From Mariprofundaceae bacterium (GTDB lineage: Bacteria; Pseudomonadota; Zetaproteobacteria; Mariprofundales; Mariprofundaceae): a stretch of 9,023 bases of DNA. Of the stretch, positions 1 to 6,714 are shown one piece after another (position 1 is the stretch's first letter; each line of letters starts with the position of its first letter). The stretch covers positions 1 through 9,023 of the forward strand of contig JALUXN010000251.1 of assembly GCA_027018975.1 (NCBI GenBank), given 5' to 3'. Both the position numbers and the translations under genes were made by a program. The notes beneath the pieces are model-generated. The model had not been told where the DNA came from. It saw nothing but the letters and a program-made list of their open reading frames with translations, and did no database searches.

Positions 1-36
1 TCGACCCGCCGCCAGCAATAACACTCCCACACGCAT
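1..36 (-). CDS. 5' end of a nucleotidyltransferase-like gene (partial)
   Basis: Only the first 12 codons are inside the window, read leftward from an ATG at 36-34; the rest lies beyond base 1. The visible peptide is MRVGVLLLAAGR. The LLLAAGR string matches the N-terminal nucleotide-binding start (L-L-A-A-G-R, normally followed by a glycine/serine and an RxG) of MobA/MocA/IspD-type nucleotidyltransferases, which transfer an NMP to a phosphorylated substrate. An in-frame upstream ATG at 45-43 would add three residues (MAG). No convincing ribosome-binding site is seen before either start. The gene is divergent from serB. A secretion signal peptide is the main alternative reading of this short hydrophobic stretch. 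The call rests on very few residues. Confidence 0.42.
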   Translation of the reverse strand, partial: MRVGVLLLAAGR

Positions 37-109
37 GCCGGCCATTGTGGAGCCCAGCGCACCCCCGTCAACTCCACAACGCTCGCGTGAGCGCGCTATT
101 CGCGGCATT

Positions 110-778
110 ATGCGCGACATGACAACATCACGCCCCACACTGACTCAGCCCGGCCTGCTGATGATGGATATGGACTCGACCCTGATTCGGTGCGAATGCA
201 TTGATGAAATCGCCGATTTTCTCGGTATCAAACCGCAGATTGCCGCGATTACCGAGCGGGCGATGCGCGGCGAGCTCGATTTCGCTGCCTCGCTGACCGA
301 ACGGGTGCAGCTGCTCGCCGGTCTCGATGCGTCAACGCTGGAGCGGGTCTATGCGGAACGCATCCTGCTCACCGATGGTGCCGAGAAATTGATCCACACG
401 TTGCACCAGCATGGCTGGCGGGTCGGCCTCGTCTCCGGCGGCTTCACCTACTTCACCGCCAAACTCCAAACCCGTCTGCAGCTCGACTTCACCTGTGCCA
501 ACACGCTGGAGATTCGCGACGGCAAACTGACCGGCCGCGTGCTCGGTGATATTGTCGATGCCCAGAGCAAGCGGCGCTGCCTCACAGAAGAGGCGGCGCG
601 CCATGCAATCCCCATGGCACAAACCGTCGCGCTCGGCGATGGTGCGAATGACCTGCCGATGATTCAGGCCGCCGGCCTCGGCATCGCCTTCCACGCCAAG
701 CCAGCCGTCGTCGCCCAAGCGCCCTGCGCCATCCATGAGGGCGGGCTCGATCAGGTGTTGGCACTCCTGCAGCCATAG
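110..778 (+). CDS. serB: Phosphoserine phosphatase SerB, short form without ACT domain
   Basis: This is a HAD-superfamily phosphatase that hydrolyses O-phospho-L-serine to serine, the last step of serine biosynthesis, in the cytoplasm. Counting from the ATG at 110 (222 residues), HAD motif I is MDMDSTLI with nucleophile Asp20 and acid Asp22. The cap region follows, then motif II LVSGGFTYF (Ser109), motif III Lys154 in AQSKRR, and motif IV ALGDGANDLPMI (Asp177, Asp181). The serine-specific CECIDEIA substrate-loop motif follows motif I. The length suits the ACT-less SerB forms. The frame is open back to an ATG at 35, but that start would overlap the start of the divergent gene and add a Pro/Arg-rich tail unlike the family, so I prefer 110; ATG 119 is equally possible. 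No clear Shine-Dalgarno precedes any of them. The gene appears monocistronic and ends convergent with the arsR operon. Confidence 0.93.
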   Translation: MRDMTTSRPTLTQPGLLMMDMDSTLIRCECIDEIADFLGIKPQIAAITERAMRGELDFAASLTERVQLLAGLDASTLERVYAERILLTDGAEKLIHTLHQHGWRVGLVSGGFTYFTAKLQTRLQLDFTCANTLEIRDGKLTGRVLGDIVDAQSKRRCLTEEAARHAIPMAQTVALGDGANDLPMIQAAGLGIAFHAKPAVVAQAPCAIHEGGLDQVLALLQP

Positions 779-845
779 CGTCCCGCCAACAACCAAGCCA
801 TCGCAGAGCACACGTCAAAGCCAGCCACTCCCGCACCCATTTCCG

Positions 846-930
846 GTCATTTCCGCGCAAGCGGGAATCCATCCCCGACTCGCATCGCCTCACCCAGCAT
901 CCAATAGATTCCCGCCTTCGCGGGCATGAC
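846..930. repeat. Interspersed double-hairpin repeat (GTCAT...GCGGGAATC family)
   Basis: The first 25 bases (starting GTCATTTCCGCGCAAGCGGG) are nearly the inverse complement of the last 25 (ending CCTTCGCGGGCATGAC), with about 35 bases between. Each arm is itself a small GC-rich hairpin: CCGC-GCAA-GCGG on the left and CCCGC-CTTC-GCGGG on the right. This matches a very common non-coding repeat type of proteobacterial genomes, which when spuriously translated gives VIPAKAGI-like or CPRRRESI-like peptides. It lies in the convergent gap between serB and the leftward operon, where its hairpins could serve as a bidirectional terminator or 3'-end stabiliser. No U-tract follows either arm, and no target-site duplication is evident at its edges. 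Nothing else recognisable is present in 779-1029. Confidence 0.75.
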
Positions 931-1029
931 ACAATTTTCTCGACGGTTGCGGCAGCTGATGCCCTTGCCGTTGCATCTCAACAAATCTCGATAGAGACAC
1001 TTGGGATGACGTGGTCGTTTTCTAACTGT

Positions 1030-1344
1030 TCAACACCCCTCGCAGGCGCAGAGCCTTGCCAAATCATCACGGTAGCACTCATCCGCCGCCGTTGAAACCA
1101 TGTCAGCCAGCTGACCCACCACCGCTGCATCAGCGAGCCGGTAATAGACCCACTGCCCGCGCCGCTCGGCGCTGACAATTTCGGCCTGTTTGAGGATATT
1201 GAGATGGCGCGAGACGGTGCTCTGCGGCAGCTGCAGTGCAGCAGTGAGATGGCAGACACAGAGCTCATCACGGGCATTTAACAGCTGCACAATGCGCAGC
1301 CGAACGGGGTCTGAGAGCCCCTTAAAAATCGGCAACAACTCCAT
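1030..1344 (-). CDS. ArsR/SmtB-family metalloregulatory repressor
   Basis: A 104-residue winged-helix repressor. The start is the ATG at 1344, giving MELLPIFKGLSDPVRLRI, the normal N-terminus of the family; upstream codons in frame belong to the end of the patatin gene and do not fit. The alpha3 metal site ELCVC (Cys29, Cys31) is followed by HLTAAL, so the third cysteine of the E. coli-type ArsR site is replaced by Thr34. The recognition helix LPQSTVSRHLNIL and the wing RRGQWVYYRL are intact. The C-terminal tail is cysteine-rich (CYRDD...LCACEGC), which may add ligands. The family represses target operons and releases DNA on binding As(III)/Sb(III) or another thiophilic metal. It is the last gene of the run, 16 nt after the patatin stop. 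No arsenite pump, reductase or methyltransferase gene is nearby, so its target is unknown. Confidence 0.87.
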   Translation of the reverse strand: MELLPIFKGLSDPVRLRIVQLLNARDELCVCHLTAALQLPQSTVSRHLNILKQAEIVSAERRGQWVYYRLADAAVVGQLADMVSTAADECYRDDLARLCACEGC

Positions 1345-1360
1345 CAAGCAAGACCCGCCA

Positions 1361-2281
1361 TCAACGCCCCAACCGCTCCAGCAGTGCGGGAATCTGCTCC
1401 GCCGCCGCCACGCGCCCCTTCTCGATCTCCTGCTCCGGATTGGAGAAGTCATGCCACTGGGTGAATCCGACCATCGGCTCGATCAGCAGATCGGCGAAGG
1501 TCTTGTCATATTTGCGCAGATAGAATGATTTGATCTGGGTGGACCAGTCGAGCATGCCATAAACATTGGTCGGCTCGACCCCTGCGCGCGGGCGTGCGCC
1601 GACATTGACCGCCAGCACCAGCTGATCGTCAGCAGCCAGCATCCGTGCCTCCTTGGCCGGCAGATCGGAGGCGACACCGCCATCGACATACTGTTTCCCG
1701 CCAATCTTCACCGGCTCAAAGACACCCGGAATCGCCATGCTCGCCGCCACTGCGCAAGGCAGGCTTACGCCGGAGTCGGCGGAGAAGAGATGACACTCGC
1801 CATTGGGGAACTCCACCGCCGTCGCATAGATCGGAATCTCGGCATCAGCGAACGACTCGCCACCGCAGAAGGTCGAGGCGATCTCGATCAACGCATCGGT
1901 ATCGGCAATCGAGCGACCGGTCGCCGCGCGCGTGTAGAACAGCGTCTGCCGCGCCGCCGCATTCAGCCGCGAGAGCCAGCTCTGATCCTGCGTCTCCACC
2001 TCATCAATGATCGGCAGTTCCAGCTGCGTGAAGCGCTCGGATTGCAGAATCTCGGCCGCCCGTTTGATCACATAACCGGCATCGGGATGCATCGCATACA
2101 TCGCCCCGAACATCGAGCCGATACTGCTGCCGACAATCGCATCCGGCCGCAGCCCCGCCCGCTCCAGCGCCGCCAACACGCCCAGATGCGCCAGCCCGCG
2201 TCCGCCACCGCCGCCCAGCGCCAGAATAAAGCCGTGCTTCTGCTGGCTGCGTGAGGCGAAGATGCGATCGAGCAGATTCAT
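1361..2281 (-). CDS. Patatin-like phospholipase, RssA-type
   Basis: A 306-residue patatin-fold serine hydrolase. The oxyanion-hole glycine run is LGGGGGRGLAHLGV (residues 22-35), the nucleophile elbow is GSSIG with Ser53, and the catalytic Asp200 lies in YVDGGVASDLP. Ser-Asp dyad, spacing and length are those of bacterial RssA-like proteins, which are predicted lipid acyl hydrolases. No signal peptide is visible, so it is probably cytoplasmic or peripheral at the membrane. The start at 2281 lies 6 nt after the deformylase stop, with a weak TAGGCGG-like Shine-Dalgarno. Substrate cannot be inferred from sequence. The RssA name is by family resemblance only; in E. coli rssA neighbours rssB, and there is no RssB-like output domain here, although a receiver-only regulator is encoded three genes upstream. 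Confidence 0.88.
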   Translation of the reverse strand: MNLLDRIFASRSQQKHGFILALGGGGGRGLAHLGVLAALERAGLRPDAIVGSSIGSMFGAMYAMHPDAGYVIKRAAEILQSERFTQLELPIIDEVETQDQSWLSRLNAAARQTLFYTRAATGRSIADTDALIEIASTFCGGESFADAEIPIYATAVEFPNGECHLFSADSGVSLPCAVAASMAIPGVFEPVKIGGKQYVDGGVASDLPAKEARMLAADDQLVLAVNVGARPRAGVEPTNVYGMLDWSTQIKSFYLRKYDKTFADLLIEPMVGFTQWHDFSNPEQEIEKGRVAAAEQIPALLERLGR

Positions 2282-2287
2282 CGCCGC

Positions 2288-2827
2288 CTACTTGTAGAGC
2301 TTCTTCATCTTTTTGGTGATCATTTTGCGCTTCAGCGGCGAGAGGTAGTCGATAAAGAGCTTACCGAGCAGATGATCGAACTCATGCTGCAGCGCCACCG
2401 CCTGAAAGCCCTCGAAATCGGCCTCATGCGCCTCCCCCTCCATATCGTACCAGCGCAACTTCACCGCCGCCGGCCGTGTCACATCAGCGTAGGTCTCCGG
2501 CACCGAGAGACACCCCTCTTCGCAGGTCTCTGTGTTGTCGGACTTCCAGATAAATTCGGGATTGATCCACACCTTCAGATCGCGCCGGCCACCCGGCTCA
2601 TCGGGCAGATGGCGCACCTCCTCACTGCGCCACTGCGTATCGGTCACCGCAATCTGCAGCGACACGCCGATCTGCGGCGCCGCCAGCCCCACACCGGGGG
2701 CATCATACATCGTATCGGCCATGTCCTCGATGATCGTTTTGACACCGTCAGAGAGCGGGAATGTGACCGGCTTGGCGACCTCGCGCAGACGATCGTCCGG
2801 ATGAATCAGAATCTCGCGTACCGCCAT
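2288..2827 (-). CDS. def: Peptide deformylase
   Basis: Removes the formyl group from the initiator methionine of nascent proteins at the ribosome, using Fe2+ or another divalent metal. All three deformylase motifs are present in the 179 residues: GVGLAAPQIG (45-54), EGCLSVP with metal ligand Cys106, and QHEFDHLLGKL with His148, Glu149 and His152. The C-terminus is lysine-rich (KRKMITKKMKKLYK), as is common in this family. The start ATG directly abuts the TAG stop of the MIF-like gene, with no strong Shine-Dalgarno of its own, so translation is probably coupled. Usually def sits with fmt; here it is in an unrelated gene run, so this may be a second deformylase in the genome. All catalytic residues are intact, so it should be active. 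Confidence 0.95.
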   Translation of the reverse strand: MAVREILIHPDDRLREVAKPVTFPLSDGVKTIIEDMADTMYDAPGVGLAAPQIGVSLQIAVTDTQWRSEEVRHLPDEPGGRRDLKVWINPEFIWKSDNTETCEEGCLSVPETYADVTRPAAVKLRWYDMEGEAHEADFEGFQAVALQHEFDHLLGKLFIDYLSPLKRKMITKKMKKLYK

Positions 2828-3166
2828 CTAAAATGTGCCGCCATTCCAGCCGAACATCACCCGCTCCGGTGCCGCAAACTCAATATAGACACGCGCCGGA
2901 TCAATGCCGAGCGCCGTCTCCATCATGCCGCACAGCTCGGCAGAGAGTGCCTCCGTCTGGTCACTGCGCAGGCCGAGGCTCTTGAGCTCCAGAAACGCCA
3001 GCGGCGCATCGCTGGCGGCGAAACACATCGCTTGCGCATCAGCCAGCTGCACCATCACGTAGGATTCCGGCTTGCCGAGCATCGCCGCCACCTTGGCCGA
3101 GCAGTCGCGCAGCAGCGCCGGCTTGTCGGCAACCGGGACATTGGTTCGTATCAATAGACAGGGCAT
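2828..3166 (-). CDS. MIF/tautomerase-superfamily protein (phenylpyruvate tautomerase-like)
   Basis: A 112-residue protein of the macrophage migration inhibitory factor family, which form trimers and catalyse keto-enol tautomerisation with the N-terminal proline exposed after Met removal. Pro2 directly follows the initiator Met (MPCLLIRTNV), a conserved lysine is at 32 (LGKPESYVMV), and the C-terminus (YIEF...MFGWNGGTF) resembles the MIF ending NVGWNNSTF. The CxxC thiol-oxidoreductase motif of animal MIF is absent. The gene has a good Shine-Dalgarno, GAGGT at 3176-3172, 5 nt before the ATG and overlapping the stop codon of the response regulator. Its stop abuts the def start. Bacterial and cyanobacterial members exist, but physiological substrates are largely unknown. 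The fold assignment is secure; the biological role is not. Confidence 0.88.
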   Translation of the reverse strand: MPCLLIRTNVPVADKPALLRDCSAKVAAMLGKPESYVMVQLADAQAMCFAASDAPLAFLELKSLGLRSDQTEALSAELCGMMETALGIDPARVYIEFAAPERVMFGWNGGTF

Positions 3167-3169
3167 GGT

Positions 3170-3571
3170 TTACCTCGTTTGTTTCAATGATTGCATCAAC
3201 CCATCCAGCGCATCAAAAAACTCCGGCGCCATGAAGGGTTTGCGCAGATGCTTCATCAGCAGTGCATCACTGCCCAAGTGATCTTCCAGATCATCGGCAT
3301 AACCGGTCAGAAGCAGCGTGCAGGGGCGCAGGTCGATGCCCAACTGTGCCAACTCGCGCAGCAGTGTAGCGCCATCCATCACCGGCATACGCACATCCAG
3401 CAGCATCAAGCCGGGCTTGCCATGCGCCTTGATCCACGCCAACGCCTCGCCGCCGTGGCAGCACTCGACGACCTCCATCCGCAGCGCACGATCCTCCATC
3501 CACATCTCCAGCATCGGCACCAGGATTTCCCGCACCTGTGCGTTGTCTTCGACAATCAGTATCGTCTTCAT
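3170..3571 (-). CDS. Single-domain response regulator (receiver only)
   Basis: A 133-residue CheY-like receiver with no output domain. The acidic pocket is Glu8-Asp9 (ILIVEDN), the phospho-acceptor Asp59 is in MLLDVRMPVMDG, the switch Thr89 is in LLLTGYAD, and Lys111 is in HLRKPF, so phosphotransfer residues are complete. The start ATG overlaps the stop of the histidine kinase (ATGA, 4 nt) and is preceded 7 nt upstream by GGGGAGG (3585-3579), so kinase and regulator are translationally coupled and almost certainly cognate. With no DNA-binding or enzymatic domain, it must act through protein contact, or as a phosphate relay or sink for the kinase. The stop is 3 nt before the MIF-like gene. Confidence 0.93.
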   Translation of the reverse strand: MKTILIVEDNAQVREILVPMLEMWMEDRALRMEVVECCHGGEALAWIKAHGKPGLMLLDVRMPVMDGATLLRELAQLGIDLRPCTLLLTGYADDLEDHLGSDALLMKHLRKPFMAPEFFDALDGLMQSLKQTR

Positions 3572-5397
3572 GCTTGCGCCTCCCCGCTGGGCAGCCAGAT
3601 GGAGAAGGTTGCGCCCTCTCCGAGCTTGCTATGCACCTCCATCACCCCCTTATGTTCCTGAATAATGCCGTAACAGATCGACAGCCCCTGTCCGGTGCCC
3701 TCGCCGACCGGCTTGGTCGAGAAGAAGGGCTCGAAGATGCGCTGCTGATTCTCTTCGCTGATCCCCGGCCCATTATCCTTCACCGTCACCAGCACACCTT
3801 CACGGCCATCGCGATGGCTGCGCCGGCTACTGATCTCCAGCCGACCACCACCATCGAGCACATATTTGGCGTTGGTGACCAGATTCAACAAAATCTGCTG
3901 CACTTGGCGATGCGCCGCATACACCGGCGGCAGATGCTCCTGCAGATTCTCATGCACCTCGATACCGGCATGATCCAGCTCATTGCGATAGAGATTGATC
4001 ACAAAACGGATGTCGTTGTTGATATCATCAAGCTGCTTCTCGTTGCGCTCACTGCGGGAGAAACGGAGCAGCCCTTCGACAATGCCGCGCGCCTGCTCCA
4101 TACCGGCAATCGCCTTATCCAGCATCTCCTTGCGCTTGGCCGGCGCCATATCCGGCTTCATCTGCAGGATACTGAGCATCCCCATCGGGCCGGATAGGGC
4201 ATTGTTCAGCTCATGCGCCGTACCGGCAGCGAGTTCGCCGAGGCTCTCCATCTTCTGCAGCTGGAAGACCTGCTCGCTGAGCTTCTTCTTCTCCTCTTCC
4301 AGCGCCAGCTCGCGCGCCAGATGCTCCGTCTCACCGATCAACGCCTGCCGCTTGGCCATCTGGCGCAGCGTGATGACCACGCCGAGCAGCACCATCACCA
4401 AGAACGCCACGCCGAGTAGATAGATGCGGTTGGTTTTATCATGCACCAGCTCGGTCACCTTGGAGTCGTCGTAGGCGAGGTTCACCGTAATCCGGTGCGG
4501 TCCGATACTGCCGTCGGATGTCGCGATGGTGAACGAGTGACCGCCGATCTTCACCCGGTGAATTCCCGCTGCCAACACATGCGACGGAAACGCCTGCAGG
4601 AGTGCCTTGGCCAGCTTGGTCTGTTTCGAGTCCACCGCGCCCTTCGGTGCGACACGCGGCAGTACCGAGTGGTAGAGCACCTCACCGGTGCGATTATCGA
4701 CAATCCAGTGCATCAAGCCATTGGACTTCAGCCGTCCCAGTTCGGTAGCGATGGTGCGGTCGAAATCGATCTGCGCCATCACAATGCCGGAGAGCTTATT
4801 GGTCGGCGCGGGGAAGTTTTTATCGACAATGCGATCATAGACCGGATTGGAAACGCGCATGCGCAGATGCTCGCCATCGTGAATCCAGTCGGAGAAGTAG
4901 AGCGTCGAAGTCTCTTTGGGAATCTTGAAATAGGGATCGTTTTTATGGTTGCCGTGGTAGAGGTATCGCATCGACTCAGGATAAGCCATGAAGAAATCGC
5001 CATTAGCATCGAAGAGGACAAAGCCATCCACACGCGGTGCGGCAACCGTATTCACCTTGGACATATCGCGCGTGCCGTTGTGCTTTTCCAATCGCTGCAT
5101 GGCCGGGAACTGACCGAGCAGGCGCACGTTTTCTGCCACGTCGTTCTCGATATGAAAGCCCACACGCGAGCTGGCGATATCCACCACGGTGAGGTTCTGC
5201 TGATCAAAGGCGTTGCGCAGATCCTCCTCCAATCCCTTAGCCAGATCACGCGAGAGGACGTAGAAGGCGAAAGTCACTCCGGCAATCAGCGCTATAGCCA
5301 GCAGAATCTGCAGCGGCGATAGCTGACGCACCAGCTGCAAACCACCCTGCGATGTCGGCGTCTCTGCCCCCGCTATCCTACCCTCCATCGCAGTCAC
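3568..5397 (-). CDS. Membrane sensor histidine kinase with Cache-like periplasmic domain
   Basis: A 609-residue two-component kinase. TM1 spans about 29-49; a periplasmic sensor of about 275 residues (50-324) follows, containing DGFVLFDANGDFFMAYPES and NDPYF features that fit a (double) Cache ligand-binding domain; TM2 is about 325-345. A charged helical linker (about 346-382, EEEKKKLSEQ) leads into the HisKA helix GTAHELNNALSGP with phospho-acceptor His395. The ATPase domain shows the N box (Asn505, Asn509 in NLVTNA), G1 DNGPGIS (541-547), the F box FEPFFSTKP, and G2 GEGTGQGLS. The HELNN type resembles NtrB/DctB-class kinases, whose Cache sensors often bind small organic acids; the ligand here is not known. 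The start is GTG at 5397, immediately after the gltA TAA; ATG 5388 is an in-frame alternative. There is no HAMP or PAS domain that I can see. Confidence 0.94.
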   Translation of the reverse strand: MTAMEGRIAGAETPTSQGGLQLVRQLSPLQILLAIALIAGVTFAFYVLSRDLAKGLEEDLRNAFDQQNLTVVDIASSRVGFHIENDVAENVRLLGQFPAMQRLEKHNGTRDMSKVNTVAAPRVDGFVLFDANGDFFMAYPESMRYLYHGNHKNDPYFKIPKETSTLYFSDWIHDGEHLRMRVSNPVYDRIVDKNFPAPTNKLSGIVMAQIDFDRTIATELGRLKSNGLMHWIVDNRTGEVLYHSVLPRVAPKGAVDSKQTKLAKALLQAFPSHVLAAGIHRVKIGGHSFTIATSDGSIGPHRITVNLAYDDSKVTELVHDKTNRIYLLGVAFLVMVLLGVVITLRQMAKRQALIGETEHLARELALEEEKKKLSEQVFQLQKMESLGELAAGTAHELNNALSGPMGMLSILQMKPDMAPAKRKEMLDKAIAGMEQARGIVEGLLRFSRSERNEKQLDDINNDIRFVINLYRNELDHAGIEVHENLQEHLPPVYAAHRQVQQILLNLVTNAKYVLDGGGRLEISSRRSHRDGREGVLVTVKDNGPGISEENQQRIFEPFFSTKPVGEGTGQGLSICYGIIQEHKGVMEVHSKLGEGATFSIWLPSGEAQA

Positions 5398-6561
5398 TTA
5401 GCCCCGCTGATCGAGCGGCACATAAGGGTTGCCATGCTCGCCACAGTATATCTGCGATGGGCGATAGATGCGCCCCTCGCCCAGCTGCTCCTTCCAGTGC
5501 GCCAGCCAGCCGGCCACGCGCGCAATGGCGAAGATCGGCGTGAACAGATCGGAAGGAATCCCCAGCTTGCGATAGACAATGCCGGAGTAGAAATCGACAT
5601 TCGGACAGATCCCCTTCTTGCCGAGCGTCTGTTTGGAGAGCTCCTCAATGCGACTGGCGATCTCGTAGGTCGGATCACTGCCCAGCCTCTCGGTCAGCTC
5701 GACATAGAGCCGCTGCAGCAGCGTGGCGCGCGGGTCTTTGGTTTTATAGACGCGGTGACCGAGGCCGGGGATCTTCTCTTTGCGCGCCAATTTACCCTGT
5801 AGATAGGACTCCGCCGCCTCCACCGAACCGATCTCATCGAGCATTTTCAGTACATCTTCATTGGCGCCGCCATGCAACGGGCCGGAGAGCGAGCCGATCG
5901 CTGCACTGATGGAGGTGTAGGGGTCAGCATGACTGGAGGCAACCACCAGCGTCGAGAAGGTGCTGGCGTTCATGGTGTGCTCAGCGTGCACAATCAGCGC
6001 CACATCGATAATGCGCTCGGTCAGCGCATCCGGCTCCTCGCCGGTGAGCATGTAGTAGAAATTGGCCGCATGCGAGAGGTCGTCGCGCGGCGGAATCGGA
6101 TCGTCGCCGTGACGCATGCGCGCGTGCGCGGCGACCAGCGTCGGCATCTTGGCGATCAGATTGACACAAACATGGTGCACCGTCTGCTCATCGAGTTTGC
6201 CATCGAGGGATTTCGGGAAGGGGTAAAAGGTGCCGAGTGCGGCGACCGTGGCTTGCAGCGAGTCCATGGGGTGCGCCGATTCGGGGAAACATTTGAGCAT
6301 ATCACGGATGCGGAACTTCATGCGGCGGTGGTGGGTGAGTGCTTTGTTGAATGTGCGCAATTCGGATTCGGTCGGCAGCTCGCCATAAAGCAGCAGCCAC
6401 GCCGTCTCCTCAAAACTCGAACGCTCAGCCAACTGCTCAATATCGATACCGCGATACTCCAGATGACCGCGCTGGCCATCGACAAATGAGACAGCCGACT
6501 CGGCCACGGGAATGCCCGCCAAGCCGGGGGAGTAACAAGGAATTTCAGGTTTTGTTGCCAT
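5398..6561 (-). CDS. gltA: Citrate synthase, short (type I-like) form
   Basis: Condenses oxaloacetate and acetyl-CoA to citrate, the entry step of the TCA cycle. The 387 residues carry the three catalytic residues in their motifs: His230 in GPLHGGANE, His269 in GLGHRVYKTKDPRA, and Asp323 in CPNVDFYSG, plus the conserved AEH (His195) and ASTF segment. At 387 residues it is shorter than the roughly 427-residue hexameric NADH-sensitive enzymes of enterics and lacks their N-terminal extension; it resembles the dimeric type of Gram-positives and many autotrophs. 2-methylcitrate synthase (PrpC) is the same size and is the main alternative, but no prp genes are nearby. The start ATG has a GGAG Shine-Dalgarno (6572-6569) 7 nt upstream. 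The 153-nt gap before it (6562-6714) probably holds the operon promoter; I see no strong -35/-10 pair there. It is the first gene of the seven-gene run. Confidence 0.9.
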   Translation of the reverse strand: MATKPEIPCYSPGLAGIPVAESAVSFVDGQRGHLEYRGIDIEQLAERSSFEETAWLLLYGELPTESELRTFNKALTHHRRMKFRIRDMLKCFPESAHPMDSLQATVAALGTFYPFPKSLDGKLDEQTVHHVCVNLIAKMPTLVAAHARMRHGDDPIPPRDDLSHAANFYYMLTGEEPDALTERIIDVALIVHAEHTMNASTFSTLVVASSHADPYTSISAAIGSLSGPLHGGANEDVLKMLDEIGSVEAAESYLQGKLARKEKIPGLGHRVYKTKDPRATLLQRLYVELTERLGSDPTYEIASRIEELSKQTLGKKGICPNVDFYSGIVYRKLGIPSDLFTPIFAIARVAGWLAHWKEQLGEGRIYRPSQIYCGEHGNPYVPLDQRG

Positions 6562-6714
6562 AATTACACTCCATACTGCACCACTGCGTTGATTACAATC
6601 GGGCGCAGGCTATCAAAAACCGCAGCGATTCCCATGATTTCGCCATCACCGTTCGCAGCCGCCGGCACCGATCACACGAAACACAGCGATACAGTCCCCG
6701 TTCCGCACCCGATC

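Noticed and set aside
45..79. Perfect 8-bp inverted repeat TTGTGGAG (45-52) / CTCCACAA (72-79) in the divergent start region
   Set aside because: Could be an operator, but 8-bp inverted repeats at this spacing are expected several times by chance in 9 kb, and no regulator site is recognised.
35..109. N-terminal extension of SerB to the ATG at 35
   Set aside because: It would overlap the start of the divergent gene and adds a Pro/Ser/Arg-rich stretch not seen in short SerB proteins.
2372..3157. A 261-codon open frame on the plus strand opposite def and the MIF-like gene
   Set aside because: The opposite strand encodes two proteins with complete family motifs. The plus-strand product is His/Arg/Leu-rich with no recognisable domain, as expected of a GC-rich antisense frame.
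4441..5322. A 293-codon open frame on the plus strand opposite the histidine kinase
   Set aside because: It is antisense to the sensor domain of a clear kinase gene, has no family features, and has no Shine-Dalgarno.
5872..6489. A 205-codon open frame on the plus strand opposite citrate synthase
   Set aside because: Antisense to conserved catalytic segments of gltA; the Arg/His-rich composition is typical of shadow frames.
6562..6714. Possible terminator or promoter in the mgtE-gltA gap
   Set aside because: A GCGA/TCGC stem near a T5 run and a TTGATA box can be found, but stem length and -10 match are too poor to call either.
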